64,000 bases of DNA from Loktanella sp. Alg231-35 (GCF_900143545.1 NZ_FREV01000003.1:62001-126000); one strand, 5' to 3'. Positions 1-10,042 are shown, numbered from the stretch's first letter. Made by a program: numbers and translations. Notes: generated by a model from the letters alone, not told the origin.

Positions 1-94
1 TGGCCATGCTCCAGCTGACATAGTTCCACTGTGTTGGATTATATGTCGCTGCCAGCAACACAAACGCGAAAATCCATCGAATAATGAAACCCAT
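1..94 (-). CDS. DUF6524-like small membrane protein, N-terminal part only
   Basis: Only the first 31 codons are inside the window; the gene continues past the left edge. Translation from the ATG at 94 gives a short hydrophobic segment (RWIFAFVLLAATYNPT) followed by an aromatic-rich stretch (QWNYVSW). This pattern resembles the start of DUF6524 membrane proteins of Rhodobacteraceae, whose function is unknown to me. It is transcribed away from purA, with a 146-bp intergenic region that must hold both promoters. A longer antisense reading frame through this region also covers the purA start and is judged spurious. The family call is from memory and rests on a short fragment. Confidence 0.5.
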   Translation of the reverse strand, partial: MGFIIRWIFAFVLLAATYNPTQWNYVSWSMA

Positions 95-240
95 GATTTG
101 CCTCTTGCCCTTGACGTTGGGGCAGACAATGCCGGGGCGGTTCTAGGCTGTCCAGCCCGGTATTTGCGCAAATTTGCGGTTCCCCCGCGCGGGGAGCGGC
201 GATATAGGGGGCACGCACCCGAGCAGAGGAACGGATTCTT

Positions 241-1533
241 ATGGCGAATGTAGTGGTTGTTGGCGCCCAATGGGGTGATGAGGGCAAAGGCAAGATTGTC
301 GACTGGCTCTCGGAACGGGCTGATGTGATTGCCCGCTTTCAGGGGGGGCACAACGCAGGCCACACATTGGTCATTGATGGTGAAGTTTATAAATTGCACG
401 CGCTGCCGTCTGGCGTGGTGCGCGGTGGCAAGCTGTCGATCATTGGCAACGGCGTTGTTCTGGACCCCTGGCACCTGCTGGGCGAGATCGAAACGCTGCG
501 CGCTCAGGGCGTCACCATCACGCCAGAAACACTGATGATCGCCGAAAATACCCCATTGATCCTGCCATTCCATGGCGAGTTGGATCGTGCCCGCGAAAGT
601 CAGAACTCGGTTGCAAAGATCGGTACGACAGGGCGCGGCATTGGTCCGTGCTATGAAGATAAGGTCGGGCGCCGGGTGATCCGCGTTGCCGATCTGGCCG
701 ACGATGCCACGCTTGAGCTGCGCCTTGATCGCGCGTTGATCCACCACGATGCGTTGCGCCGGGGTTTGGGGCTCGAGCCTATCGACCGCGATGCTGTGCT
801 GGCCAAGCTGCGCGACGTGGCGCCGGCTATCCTTGAATATGCGGCCCCGGTTTGGAAAGTGCTCAAGGAAAAGCGCAAAGCAGGCAAACGCATTCTGTTC
901 GAAGGGGCGCAGGGTGCACTTCTGGACATTGATTTTGGAACTTACCCCTTTGTGACGTCATCAAATGTCATCGCAGGGCAGGCCGCCACTGGCGTGGGTG
1001 TCGGCCCCGGTGCCATCGATTTCGTGTTGGGCATCGTCAAAGCCTACACCACACGCGTCGGCGAGGGGCCATTCCCGACTGAGTTGGACGATGACGACGG
1101 CCAACGCTTGGGCGAGCGCGGTCATGAATTTGGCACCACAACCGGGCGTAAGCGCCGTTGCGGTTGGTTTGATGCCTGTCTGGTGCGCCAAACATGCGCG
1201 ACCTCTGGGGTTTCGGGCATTTCATTGACCAAGCTGGACGTGCTGGACGGGTTTGAGACGCTCAAAATCTGTGTGGGCTATGAACTTGACGGCAAGACGC
1301 TCGACTATCTGCCCACTGCGGCGGACGAACAGGCCCGTTGTACGCCCATCTACGAGGAAATCGCCGGTTGGTCGGAATCCACCGAAGGCGCACGGTCCTG
1401 GGCGGATCTGCCCGCGCAGGCCATTAAATACGTGCGTCGTATCGAAGAGTTGATCGACTGCCCGGTTGCCCTAGTTTCCACCTCACCTGAAAGAGACGAC
1501 ACCATTCTGGTGACGGATCCTTTCGCGGATTGA
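241..1533 (+). CDS. purA: Adenylosuccinate synthase
   Basis: Cytoplasmic enzyme that joins IMP and aspartate using GTP to make adenylosuccinate, the first committed step from IMP to AMP. The 430-residue product is full length for the family. The N-terminal signature [11 protein letters not shown] (residues 8-18, catalytic Asp13) and GGHNAGHT (catalytic His41) are intact, as are GTTGRGIGP in the middle and the GTP-binding TKLD near residue 330. The ATG at 241 follows AGAGGAACGG. A DUF2842 gene starts six bases after the stop codon, so the two are probably co-transcribed up to the terminator near 1775. Identification is secure. Confidence 0.98.
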   Translation: MANVVVVGAQWGDEGKGKIVDWLSERADVIARFQGGHNAGHTLVIDGEVYKLHALPSGVVRGGKLSIIGNGVVLDPWHLLGEIETLRAQGVTITPETLMIAENTPLILPFHGELDRARESQNSVAKIGTTGRGIGPCYEDKVGRRVIRVADLADDATLELRLDRALIHHDALRRGLGLEPIDRDAVLAKLRDVAPAILEYAAPVWKVLKEKRKAGKRILFEGAQGALLDIDFGTYPFVTSSNVIAGQAATGVGVGPGAIDFVLGIVKAYTTRVGEGPFPTELDDDDGQRLGERGHEFGTTTGRKRRCGWFDACLVRQTCATSGVSGISLTKLDVLDGFETLKICVGYELDGKTLDYLPTAADEQARCTPIYEEIAGWSESTEGARSWADLPAQAIKYVRRIEELIDCPVALVSTSPERDDTILVTDPFAD

Positions 1534-1539
1534 GGAACG

Positions 1540-1755
1540 ATGACTTTTAAAGCGCGCAAACGGCTGGCAATTTTCGTGTTGGTGGTGGGCTTGCCCGTCT
1601 ACATCGTACTGGCTGTCACCTTGATGGGCGAGGCGTCACGCTTTCCCAAAGTCGTTGAATTCTTGATCTATGTGGTGCTTGGCATTGGTTGGGCCTTCCC
1701 GTTGAAATGGGTATTCAAGGGGATCGGGCAACCTGACCCGGATCAGCACCACTAG
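1540..1755 (+). CDS. DUF2842 integral membrane protein
   Basis: A 71-residue protein with a basic N-terminus (TFKARKRL) and two predicted membrane helices (about residues 9-28 and 39-58), ending in a polar, His-rich tail. It matches the small alphaproteobacterial DUF2842 family, which has no assigned function. It lies six bases downstream of purA and ahead of a strong hairpin terminator, so it probably shares the purA transcript. A role in purine metabolism is not implied by the sequence. Confidence 0.8.
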   Translation: MTFKARKRLAIFVLVVGLPVYIVLAVTLMGEASRFPKVVEFLIYVVLGIGWAFPLKWVFKGIGQPDPDQHH

Positions 1756-1762
1756 ACGTAAA

Positions 1763-1787
1763 AAAGGCGGGGACATCCCCGCCTTTT
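1763..1787. terminator. Bidirectional intrinsic terminator after purA-DUF2842
   Basis: Inverted repeat AAGGCGGGG-acat-CCCCGCCTT flanked by A- and T-runs on the two sides. It ends the purA transcript on the plus strand and the convergent acidic-protein gene on the minus strand. Confidence 0.85.
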
Positions 1788-1800
1788 CTGTTCTAGATGA

Positions 1801-3786
1801 TTAGCCCTGTGCCGCTTGCGCACCATCCGGGCGATAGTCAGAGCTATCAGAAACCCGGAACCGCCCATTGTCCAACTTCACGATCTTGGCAAGGCGAAGC
1901 AGGCGGCCAAAGGCGCGCAAACCGTCTTCGCGGCTGATCTCCTGACCGGTCGCTGCTTGCACTTTCTTCATCACCTGCGGACGAGAGAAGTCATCCTCTG
2001 ATTCCACATAGTAAAGATAGGCTGCTGCCGCTTCGATCAGATCAATGGTCTCAACAGCACCCTGCTTGGCTGCGAGCTCGCGGAACCCGTCAGCGTTGGT
2101 GACCTCAGAGGTTTCCTTGGTTGCCGCTATCTGGCGCAAGCGTTGTGATGCGGCGTCCATCGGTTTGGCCGCCGGTGTATCCTCGGCTGCAGCGGGAGCT
2201 GCAGCAGGCGCTTGTGGAGCTGCTTCGATTTGTGCGGCGTAGTCGGCAATCGCATCGGGCGTTTCTTCCAGCACAACTGTTTTGACCAGTTTCAGCGGCG
2301 GTGCCGCGGGCGGTGGTGTCTGGCTGCGTTCTTCCGCGTCATGTGCGCCAAGGTCATCCTTGAATTGCTCGCCTACATCTTTTGCATCCGCCCCATCATC
2401 ACCCAATTGGCGCGCGGCCTCGGTGGCGGCGACAGCTGCCTTGAGTTGGGCAAACGCATCGCGGTGGCGTCGGCTTTCGGGTTGGTTGAGGTGCTGGTCG
2501 GTCTGCGACAGGATCCGGCTCATGGCATCATCGACGCTGCGAGGCAGGCCGTGACGGGCCAGCTCATTGCCCTTGCGTGCTGCCAATTCGGCTGCAACCT
2601 TGGCCACTTCGGCCTGCAGATCAAAGTCGTCGTCATCATCATCATCGTCTGACGCCTGCGGCGTCTGGGCTGCATCCTTCGCGGTAAGAACCAATAGTCC
2701 AGTGTCAGACGCCGTTTCCGGGGTGGGCTCTGGTTCAACAGCAGGCTCTGCGGCTTCGACATCTTCGGCAGTGTCTTCTGCCTCTTCCTCATCAAAATCG
2801 TCTTCGGCGACGGCTTCTACCGCTTCAAGCGCCTCGTCTGCGTCCGCGAGGCTCTCATCTACTGCAATGACATCATCTTCGGCTTCGCTGGTCTCTGCCA
2901 CGGCATCAACTTCGATATCATCGTAGTCGTCGGCGTCAGCCTTATCAGCCGACGCATCTTCCTCCATTGCGTCTTCGGCGACATCCGGGTCATCGGTATC
3001 GTCCATCGTCGCCTCAGCACCACCCAGATCGGCTTCTGTCACGGCGTCCGAAAGCGGTGCATCCTCGTCCACCGCTGCCTGATGTTCCATCTCTGGAGCA
3101 ACAACTTCGCCATTTTCAGCAAAATCCTCGGCGTCCAGCGCCGCAAGATCGTCCTCAGACACCACCTCTTCCGAAGACTCCGGTTCAGCGGCTTGCGCCG
3201 CCAGTTCGCTCAATCGCTGTGAAAGCGGGTCGGCATCCGCAAAGCTGTCCTCGGGATCAACTTCATCCTCGGCATAGACTTCTTCGGTGTCCTCTACCGG
3301 ACCCTGCTCAACAACCTCGCGAATACGCTTGAGCTTGTCGGCAACGCTGTCTTCCACCGCGTCATCTTCCGACACGTCGCTTTGATCGGCGAATTCAATC
3401 TCGTCAACTTCAATGTCGTCGGCGTGTGCATCATCAGACCAGATGTTTTGCTCCGCCGCGTCCTCGGCAGCCTCTGCCGTATCGTCATCATCCAGTAGTG
3501 CGCCTGCAGCAACACCCGCAGCAGCGGCCGCGCCGGCGGCACGCAGACTGACGTTCTGGCCTTCGCCTTCGATCTCGACTGGGACGCCTGATTGCTCTTC
3601 GGTCAGACGGGCCAGCGTATCCATGTCAGGCGCTTGCGGCTCTAGATCCATGAACCGGTCATGGCCTGCCAGATCATGGAAATACGACACAACCGTCTTC
3701 ATCGTCTCAACGGAATCTTCAAATCCCTCAAGCCGGCAGGAAAAGGTCCCATAGGTCACATCAAGAATCTTGTTGGCATCATCCAT
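1801..3786 (-). CDS. Large acidic low-complexity protein of unknown function
   Basis: I do not recognise a characterised family. The 661 residues fall into three parts. A compact N-terminal region of about 90 residues begins DANKILDVTYGTFSCRLEGFED. A long middle region (about 95-480) is dominated by Asp, Glu and Ala, with poly-Asp near residue 380, and is probably disordered. A folded C-terminal region (about 570-650) contains an alternating helix/basic pattern (YLYYVESEDDFSRPQV, LRAFGRLLRLAKIVKL) that could be a winged-helix-like domain. No signal peptide or membrane segment is seen. The start at 3786 is the first ATG of the frame. It stands alone between two convergent/divergent neighbours. 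Some databases may label such proteins as chemotaxis-like because of the acidic repeats; no kinase motif supports that. Confidence 0.7.
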   Translation of the reverse strand: MDDANKILDVTYGTFSCRLEGFEDSVETMKTVVSYFHDLAGHDRFMDLEPQAPDMDTLARLTEEQSGVPVEIEGEGQNVSLRAAGAAAAAGVAAGALLDDDDTAEAAEDAAEQNIWSDDAHADDIEVDEIEFADQSDVSEDDAVEDSVADKLKRIREVVEQGPVEDTEEVYAEDEVDPEDSFADADPLSQRLSELAAQAAEPESSEEVVSEDDLAALDAEDFAENGEVVAPEMEHQAAVDEDAPLSDAVTEADLGGAEATMDDTDDPDVAEDAMEEDASADKADADDYDDIEVDAVAETSEAEDDVIAVDESLADADEALEAVEAVAEDDFDEEEAEDTAEDVEAAEPAVEPEPTPETASDTGLLVLTAKDAAQTPQASDDDDDDDDFDLQAEVAKVAAELAARKGNELARHGLPRSVDDAMSRILSQTDQHLNQPESRRHRDAFAQLKAAVAATEAARQLGDDGADAKDVGEQFKDDLGAHDAEERSQTPPPAAPPLKLVKTVVLEETPDAIADYAAQIEAAPQAPAAAPAAAEDTPAAKPMDAASQRLRQIAATKETSEVTNADGFRELAAKQGAVETIDLIEAAAAYLYYVESEDDFSRPQVMKKVQAATGQEISREDGLRAFGRLLRLAKIVKLDNGRFRVSDSSDYRPDGAQAAQG

Positions 3787-3921
3787 GCGTATTCGCTTTC
3801 CCAGTTAATCAGCAGTTGCCCGCTGGACAGACAGTGGTTCTTAGTCAAAAACAGCATCACGTTACATTCAGGCTCATTTTGTGACCCTTTTGGGGAATGT
3901 TTGTGAATTGAGGTGCAATCC

Positions 3922-4590
3922 GTGTCTTGTGAACCCATTGTTTCTACTTCTAAACCAGTCTGCCTCGTAGGGGGAGCCTCCGTCACAAAAAAATCGATTT
4001 CGGCGGTTTCACCCTTGATAGACAGGTATATCGGTGTGGATGGTGGCGCGGATCACTTGCTGGATGCGGGGGTGACGCCTGCTGCGGTGATTGGTGACCT
4101 TGACAGCCTATCGTGCCGCGCGCGTGCCACATTTGCTGATCTGCTTCACCCCGTGGACGACCAGTCTACCACAGATTTTGAGAAGGTATTGCAACGGGTC
4201 GAGGCCCCAATGATGATTTGCCTCGGCTTTACTGGCGGGCGCATGGATCACACGCTTTCGGTGCTCAACGTCATGGTCCGCTTTGCCGACCGCGCAGTCG
4301 TGCTGGTCGATGAGGATGATGCGAGCTTTCTGGCCAATCCGGGCCAGACGCGCCTTGCTCTGCCCGTTGGCACCCGTGTGTCGATCATGCCATTGGGGGC
4401 GGCCACCGTTTCGGTACAGGGATTGCAATGGTCCTTCGCTGATCAACTGATGACACCGGACGGATTTACCAGCCCGTCCAACGCGGCCAGCGAAGAGGAG
4501 GTCACGATCACCACCGATGGACCGGTGCTCATCACGCTGCCGCAGGATTGTCTTCAGACTGCTTTGATAGCCGCCGTTCGCGCAGGATGA
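3922..4590 (+). CDS. Thiamine pyrophosphokinase
   Basis: Transfers pyrophosphate from ATP to thiamine to make thiamine diphosphate in the cytoplasm. Family signatures are present: GVDGGADHLLDAG, IGDLDSL, a conserved STTDFEK segment and GFTGGRMDHT. GTG codons at 3913 and 3922 are in frame. The GAGG at 3910-3913 lies eight bases before 3922, so I chose the GTG at 3922 (222 residues). The 3' end runs 59 bases into the convergent DMT transporter gene, so the two mRNAs would be antisense over that stretch. No thiamine riboswitch is visible upstream. Confidence 0.88.
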   Translation: MSCEPIVSTSKPVCLVGGASVTKKSISAVSPLIDRYIGVDGGADHLLDAGVTPAAVIGDLDSLSCRARATFADLLHPVDDQSTTDFEKVLQRVEAPMMICLGFTGGRMDHTLSVLNVMVRFADRAVVLVDEDDASFLANPGQTRLALPVGTRVSIMPLGAATVSVQGLQWSFADQLMTPDGFTSPSNAASEEEVTITTDGPVLITLPQDCLQTALIAAVRAG

Positions 4591-5443
4591 TGTAAAGACC
4601 AGCGGCCACAGTGATGCAGATACCGATTGCGGCCAGCCCATTGGGAAGGTCTGCGAAGACAAGCCACCCAATAGCGGTGCCAAAAGGAACTTCCAGATAC
4701 TGCATCGGTGCCAGCGTTGAAGCAGGCGCAAAGCGCAGGCTCCATGTCATGAAAAGATGGGCCAGCGTGCCAAGCACACCCAATGCCGCAAGAAGCCAAA
4801 GCGAAGTGACGGAAAGCGTGATGGGGGACGGCCCCGCTAAATCCGGCCTTATCAGTAGAGCCGCGACAAGTAGCACGGTGGCTTGCATCCCGCTGATCGC
4901 CTGCAGTTTGATCGGATCCAGCGCCCGCGCAATTTTGCGGGTCACCATCATGAAAAGCGCAAAGATCACCGCAACACCCAAGGGCAGCAAAGCAGGTGCG
5001 CCCACCTCGGCAAAGTTTGGCTGGATCACCAAAAGCGTGCCAACAAAACCGACCGCGCAGGCTAACATACGGTGCAGGCCGACGTCCTCTCCCATCACAA
5101 AATGCCCCAAAACCAGCATGATAAAGGGCATCACAAATGCGATGGCCAATGCGTCTGCCAGCGGCAGATAGCGTAGGGCGCTGAACATCAGACCGATGCC
5201 TGCGATATGCAAAAGGGTGCGCAAAACAGTCCACCCCAGAAGGCCCAACGGCAGGCGAAAACCCGCGCCACTCAGCGCAACCAGCGGCACAAGGATCACC
5301 GCTTGGATGCCAAAACGAACGAGCAGCAAGAGCCCCAGTGCAACGCTGCCCCCAAGCAGCTTTGCGATGCTGTCACCCAAAGGTGCAAGCACACAAAAGG
5401 CCAGCATCAGCATGACCCCTAGAAAAGGACGGTCTGTGTTCAT
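4532..5443 (-). CDS. EamA/DMT-superfamily permease
   Basis: A 303-residue inner-membrane protein with about ten hydrophobic helices and the internal duplication typical of EamA drug/metabolite exporters (each half around 140 residues). The second half carries the usual APMQYLEVPFGTAIGWLVF-type signature near the C-terminus, followed by a basic tail (RERRLSK). Substrate cannot be deduced. It overlaps the 3' end of the thiamine pyrophosphokinase gene tail-to-tail and lies 28 bases downstream of nothing on its own strand except the serine dehydratase that is transcribed in the same direction, so weak read-through from that gene is possible. Confidence 0.85.
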   Translation of the reverse strand: MNTDRPFLGVMLMLAFCVLAPLGDSIAKLLGGSVALGLLLLVRFGIQAVILVPLVALSGAGFRLPLGLLGWTVLRTLLHIAGIGLMFSALRYLPLADALAIAFVMPFIMLVLGHFVMGEDVGLHRMLACAVGFVGTLLVIQPNFAEVGAPALLPLGVAVIFALFMMVTRKIARALDPIKLQAISGMQATVLLVAALLIRPDLAGPSPITLSVTSLWLLAALGVLGTLAHLFMTWSLRFAPASTLAPMQYLEVPFGTAIGWLVFADLPNGLAAIGICITVAAGLYIILRERRLSKQSEDNPAAA

Positions 5444-5471
5444 CCAGGCAGCCTATGCCCGTTTTGAACCC

Positions 5472-6845
5472 CTAGCAATTCGGGACGTTTACAGCCAAAC
5501 CACCCAGTGCTGTTTCTTTGTATTTTTCGCTCATATCGGCACCGGTCTGGCGCATTGTTTCAATGGCCACATCCAGTGCAACCAGATGCTTGCCATCACC
5601 GCGCAAGGACAGTGACGCGGCTGAAACAGCCTTGATCGCCCCCAGCCCGTTACGCTCGATGCACGGAACCTGCACCAGCCCTTTGACAGGATCGCAGGTC
5701 ATGCCCAGATGATGCTCCAATGCAATCTCAGCGGCGTTTTCGATCTGCTCTGTGGTGCCGCCAAGAACGGCCGCAAGGCCGGCCGCGGCCATGGCGGATG
5801 CGCTGCCCACTTCGGCCTGACACCCGCATTCAGCCCCCGAGATCGAGGCGTTGAACTTGATCAACCCGCCAATCGCCGCCGCCGTCAGCAAGAATTCAGG
5901 CATCCGTGCCACGGTGGCACCCGGCACATGGTCCAGCCAATAGCGAATCGTTGCCGGCACAACGCCTGCAGCGCCGTTTGTGGGGGCTGTGACAACCTGC
6001 CCACCGGCGGCATTTTCTTCATTCACGGCCATCGCATAGGTCGACATATAATCGTTGATGGTATGCGGAGCCGTCAGGTTCATGCCCCGCTCCGCCAAAA
6101 GCGCGTCATAAATGCCCTTAGCGCGGCGGCGCACTTGCAAGCCGCCGGGCAGAATACCGTCGGTCTCTAACCCCCGCGTGATGCAATTGTTCATGACCTC
6201 CCAGATCCGGGCAAGGCCTGCATCCAGATCGGCTCCGGCCATCCGTGACAGTTCATTGGCGCGTTTCATCTCGGCGACGGATTTGCCCGCGCGTTCAGCC
6301 ATATCCATCATCTCTTGACCGGTATGGAAAGGGTAGGGCACAGGCGCGCCTGTGTCGCTGTCCTTGCCGGCGGCCAATTCCGCATCGGTCAGAACAAAGC
6401 CGCCGCCGATGGAATAATAAGTCACCTGCGTGATGACATCGCCTTGCCCGTCGGTGCCACGCAAGATCATTCCATTGGCATGGCCGGGCAGGGGCGGGCC
6501 GTAGTCAAAGATCACATCGTCCTTTGCATTGAACGTCAACGTGCCAAGCCCATCTGGCATGACAGTCTGTTCTTCGCGAATGCGCTCCAGCTCTGCCTCT
6601 GCCTTGGCCGCGTCGTAATCATCGGCCCTGAACCCTGCCAATCCAAGGATCACAGCGCGGTCGGTGGCATGGCCCACGCCGGTAAAGGCCAGACTGCCGT
6701 GCAGGGAGGCCTGCACACCCGCAACCGCGAAGGGCTGCGCGCGCAGGTGATCAAGGAAACGCGCCGCCGCGACCATGGGGCCGATGGTATGGGACGACGA
6801 CGGGCCAACGCCGACCTTGAACATATCGAAAACGGATAGAAACAT
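5472..6845 (-). CDS. sdaA: L-serine ammonia-lyase, single-chain iron-sulfur type
   Basis: Deaminates L-serine to pyruvate and ammonia using an oxygen-sensitive [4Fe-4S] cluster. The start [19 protein letters not shown] is the family's N-terminal signature, and cluster-ligand cysteines are seen in ECGCQAEVG and in [14 protein letters not shown]. Length (457 residues) is normal for the fused alpha/beta form. A GTG at 6857 would add four residues, but it sits directly against GGGA; the ATG at 6845 is 11 bases after GGGAG and matches the family start. The glutathione S-transferase gene ends one base upstream, so the two probably form one transcript. Confidence 0.95.
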   Translation of the reverse strand: MFLSVFDMFKVGVGPSSSHTIGPMVAAARFLDHLRAQPFAVAGVQASLHGSLAFTGVGHATDRAVILGLAGFRADDYDAAKAEAELERIREEQTVMPDGLGTLTFNAKDDVIFDYGPPLPGHANGMILRGTDGQGDVITQVTYYSIGGGFVLTDAELAAGKDSDTGAPVPYPFHTGQEMMDMAERAGKSVAEMKRANELSRMAGADLDAGLARIWEVMNNCITRGLETDGILPGGLQVRRRAKGIYDALLAERGMNLTAPHTINDYMSTYAMAVNEENAAGGQVVTAPTNGAAGVVPATIRYWLDHVPGATVARMPEFLLTAAAIGGLIKFNASISGAECGCQAEVGSASAMAAAGLAAVLGGTTEQIENAAEIALEHHLGMTCDPVKGLVQVPCIERNGLGAIKAVSAASLSLRGDGKHLVALDVAIETMRQTGADMSEKYKETALGGLAVNVPNC

Positions 6846-6846
6846 G

Positions 6847-7533
6847 CTAAAGAGCACTCCCTTCAGGTGGATCGCAAGGCGATGGGGCGGAAAACGGTGT
6901 CGGGCCCAGCCCTTCAGCCGCCGCGACGTTTAGAGTGGCCGGGCGCTGTTCAGCGCGCCGGGCAAAGGCATGTAGGCGCGGCCATTGTTGCAAGTCAAAC
7001 CAAGTGGTGCCGCCACCATAAAGAGCGGCCCATCGCAGCATCGGCCCAAGATAGCAGGCCTGTGCGCTGGCAGCCTCATCATCAAGCCAAGGGGTTGTCT
7101 CGCTGGCGCTCAGCACGTCAAGGTGGGCAATCAGGCGCGCTCCGGCTTTCTGTCGCAGCGCTGCGGTGTCGCCATCAATGTATTGGTCGGGGTAAAATAT
7201 CATCCGCAAGTTGGGGTGCAGTGTATTGGCCAGCCACATCATCCATTGCAACGCGTATTGCCGCTCTGGCGTGCCGGGGGCGGGCATGAGATCGCCCTGC
7301 TGTTCGGCCAGCCAAAGAATGATCGCAGCTGTCTCAAACATCGGGCCATGCTGTGTTTCCAGCACAGGGATCAGCCCGTTGGGGTTCAACAGTAGGAAAT
7401 TCGCTGATTTTTGGGCCCGCATGGCGCGATCCACCAGAACGGTGTCATAAGGCAAATCAAGCTCAGCCAAGGCCAATCGCACGCAAAGCGAGGCGTTGTC
7501 AGGAGCATAGTGAAGGCGCAGCGGAGCAGTCAT
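6847..7533 (-). CDS. Glutathione S-transferase family protein
   Basis: A 228-residue cytosolic protein with a thioredoxin-fold N-terminal domain (about 4-78) and an all-helical C-terminal domain. Visible GST landmarks are the NPNG-LIPVLE strand containing the cis-proline and the ETAAIILWLAE glutathione-binding loop/helix. The exact substrate class is not clear from sequence. Its stop lies one base from the start of the serine dehydratase gene, which indicates an operon. Function in serine metabolism is not implied by this arrangement. Confidence 0.88.
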   Translation of the reverse strand: MTAPLRLHYAPDNASLCVRLALAELDLPYDTVLVDRAMRAQKSANFLLLNPNGLIPVLETQHGPMFETAAIILWLAEQQGDLMPAPGTPERQYALQWMMWLANTLHPNLRMIFYPDQYIDGDTAALRQKAGARLIAHLDVLSASETTPWLDDEAASAQACYLGPMLRWAALYGGGTTWFDLQQWPRLHAFARRAEQRPATLNVAAAEGLGPTPFSAPSPCDPPEGSAL

Positions 7534-7697
7534 GCGCGGACGCTAACGGATCGATAACGCGCCGTCGCTTCAAATCCGACCTTTCACCCCAAAAAGGCGC
7601 TCAGATCAGGCTCTTGTGACCTTGCCCTAATTCCGCTCTCGCACCCCGCTGCAATCTTGCTTATAACCCCACTGAAATCTTTGTTGGAGTGGGCCCC

Positions 7698-8486
7698 ATG
7701 AGTAGCGAATTATCCCCCATCGACACCGCTAAATTCATCGCGGCCAAACAGGCGACGGAATATGTCGAAAGTGGCATGAAAGTCGGTCTGGGGACGGGAT
7801 CGACGGCGGCTTGGTTGGTGCAATGCCTGGGCGAGATGGTCCGCGATGAGGGCCTGAAGATCAAAGGTGTGCCAACGTCGGACCGCACCGCGAAACTGGC
7901 GCGTGAAGTGGGCATTGATGTGGTGACATTGGACGAGGCCAAATGGCTGGACGTCACCATTGATGGCACGGATGAATATGACGACGAACTGACCTTGATC
8001 AAAGGCGGCGGCGGCGCGCATCTGCGCGAAAAGATCGTGGCAACCGCCAGTGACCGCATGATCGTCATCGCGGACGCCAGCAAGAAGGTTGATACGCTGG
8101 GCGCATTCCCTTTGCCGATTGAGGTCCTGCCCTTTGGTTTGCCCGTCACCCACGGGCTGATCGAAGAAACCCTGATCGGGATGGACGTGCTGGGCCGTGA
8201 TATCGTGCAGCGCATGGCCGGTGACACGCCCTACATCACGGATGAGGGCAATTTCATCCTTGATCTGCATCTCAAGCGGATTGGCGATCCACGTCAGTTA
8301 AGCCTGATCGTGAACCAGATACCTGGCGTAGTTGAAAACGGGTTGTTCATTGATATCTGCGATGTTGTCATTGTTGGCCATGGTGACGGCAAGGTGACCG
8401 TCCGTGACATCACCAATGACACGTCAGAGGTTGTACGTTTCGATTTGCGTGACGATGATAACATCTTCGCTGATATTGCTGACTGA
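7698..8486 (+). CDS. rpiA: Ribose-5-phosphate isomerase A
   Basis: Interconverts ribose 5-phosphate and ribulose 5-phosphate in the non-oxidative pentose phosphate pathway. Conserved blocks are GLGTGSTA (phosphate binding), TIDGTDEYD, and IKGGGGAHLREKI with the catalytic Asp/Glu/Lys region. A GTG at 7689 is in frame, but GGAG at 7684-7687 places the ATG at 7698 correctly, giving 262 residues (family usually 220-260). Glutathione reductase starts 38 bases later on the same strand, so the pair may be co-transcribed and link pentose phosphate flux (NADPH) with thiol reduction; that link is inference. Confidence 0.96.
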   Translation: MSSELSPIDTAKFIAAKQATEYVESGMKVGLGTGSTAAWLVQCLGEMVRDEGLKIKGVPTSDRTAKLAREVGIDVVTLDEAKWLDVTIDGTDEYDDELTLIKGGGGAHLREKIVATASDRMIVIADASKKVDTLGAFPLPIEVLPFGLPVTHGLIEETLIGMDVLGRDIVQRMAGDTPYITDEGNFILDLHLKRIGDPRQLSLIVNQIPGVVENGLFIDICDVVIVGHGDGKVTVRDITNDTSEVVRFDLRDDDNIFADIAD

Positions 8487-8524
8487 TCTCTTCCCCTATT
8501 AGACCCAAAGACGGAGCCTGCCTG

Positions 8525-9961
8525 ATGACTTTTGACTACGACCTTTTTGTGATCGGTGGCGGATCAGGTGGTGTGCGCGCCGCGCGTGTGGCGGCAGCAA
8601 CCGGTGCCAAGGTCGCATTGGCAGAAGAGTTCCGCATGGGCGGCACTTGCGTGATCCGGGGCTGCGTACCTAAGAAACTGATGGTTTTTGCGTCTGGTTA
8701 TTCGGAAATGTTCGATGATGCGCGCGCCTATGGCTGGGACCTGGACGAGGGTGATTTCAACTGGCCGCGCTTTCGCGACAAGCTCCATGCAGAGCTGAGC
8801 CGCCTTGAAGGCATCTATCGCAAATTGCTGGATGGCTCCGGGGTTGAGATTTTCGACGCACGCGCAACGCTGAAAGATCCCCATACCGTCACCTTGTCGA
8901 CAGGCAAAGATGTGACGGCAAAGCATATTCTGGTGGCCACGGGTGGGCGGCCTGTTCTGCCAGAGATTTCAGGGGCGGAACTGGGGATCACATCCAACGA
9001 CATTTTCCTGCTTGATGAAATGCCCAAGAACATTCTGATCGTTGGCGGCGGCTATATCGCGTCAGAGTTCGCCTGTATCCTTAACGGCCTTGGTGTGAAG
9101 GTGACGCAATTCTACCGCGGCGCACAAATCCTGCGCGGCTTTGACGACGAAGCGCGCGGGCTGGTGGCCGAAGGCATGCGTGCCAAAGGTGTTGATCTGC
9201 ATCTTGGCACGAACATCGTAGAAATGCGCGCGGCGACCGAAGATGACTTGAAAGGGCACGACCACGGCGTGCCCATGGAAGAAGGCAGGCCTGCGCAGCT
9301 GCCCCAGACGGGCACAGGCAAAGGTATCTGGGTAAAGGCCACCAATGGTCAGGAAGCAGTCTATGATCAGGTGATGTTCGCTACTGGGCGTGCGCCCAAC
9401 ACCGATGACATGGGGCTGCAAGCCGCAGGCGTAGAGGTGGGTCGCCGGGGCGAGGCTGTGGTCGATGACTATAGCCAGACGGCGGTGCCCTCGATCTATG
9501 CCATCGGAGATGTGACTAACCGTGTACAACTGACGCCTGTAGCCATTCGCGAAGGCATGGCCTTTGTGGAAACCGTCTTCAAAGGCAACCCAACACCAGT
9601 GGATCACGAATTGATCCCATCAGCCATCTTTACGCAGCCCGAAATGGGCACGGTTGGCCTGTCCGAAGAAGCCGCGCGCGAACAGGAACCCGTTGAGATC
9701 TACTGCACCTCGTTTAAGCCAATGAACCATGCGTTTGCGGATCGGGACGACCGTGTGTTGATGAAACTGGTGGTTAGCGTCGAAACCCGCAAAGTGCTGG
9801 GCTGTCACATTGTCGCGGACCACGCAGGGGAAATGATCCAACTGGCAGGTATTGCCGTCAAAATGGGTGCAACAAAAGAAGATTTCGACCGCACAGTGGC
9901 CGTTCACCCCACTATGGCGGAAGAGCTTGTGACAATGAAGGAACCGGTGCGGACCGCTTGA
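8525..9961 (+). CDS. gor: Glutathione-disulfide reductase
   Basis: NADPH-dependent flavoprotein that reduces glutathione disulfide. The FAD-binding GGGSGG lies at residues 11-16, the redox-active disulfide is Cys42/Cys47 in GGTCVIRGCVPKK, the NAD(P)-binding GGGYIASE is near residue 178, and the C-terminal HPT motif provides the catalytic base. At 478 residues it is somewhat longer than the usual 450. The extra length is an Asp/His/Pro-rich insertion around residues 235-275 (RAATEDDLKGHDHG) between strands of the NADPH domain. That insertion looks lineage-specific. It follows rpiA and precedes hflK. Confidence 0.95.
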   Translation: MTFDYDLFVIGGGSGGVRAARVAAATGAKVALAEEFRMGGTCVIRGCVPKKLMVFASGYSEMFDDARAYGWDLDEGDFNWPRFRDKLHAELSRLEGIYRKLLDGSGVEIFDARATLKDPHTVTLSTGKDVTAKHILVATGGRPVLPEISGAELGITSNDIFLLDEMPKNILIVGGGYIASEFACILNGLGVKVTQFYRGAQILRGFDDEARGLVAEGMRAKGVDLHLGTNIVEMRAATEDDLKGHDHGVPMEEGRPAQLPQTGTGKGIWVKATNGQEAVYDQVMFATGRAPNTDDMGLQAAGVEVGRRGEAVVDDYSQTAVPSIYAIGDVTNRVQLTPVAIREGMAFVETVFKGNPTPVDHELIPSAIFTQPEMGTVGLSEEAAREQEPVEIYCTSFKPMNHAFADRDDRVLMKLVVSVETRKVLGCHIVADHAGEMIQLAGIAVKMGATKEDFDRTVAVHPTMAEELVTMKEPVRTA

Positions 9962-10042
9962 ATTTGCACCAATAAGCCACACATGGCATTGCAAGGCGCG
10001 AACGAGAACTGCGCACCGATGAAAAGGAAGCATAGGGAAACG

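Noticed and set aside
39..293. Minus-strand frame of 84 codons across the purA start
   Set aside because: It overlaps the purA coding region and promoter; the real minus-strand gene here is the shorter frame starting at 94.
2212..3754. Several plus-strand frames opposite the acidic protein
   Set aside because: Antisense frames of Asp/Glu/Ala-rich coding sequence are expected to be open (Ser/Arg/Val-rich) and carry no domain.
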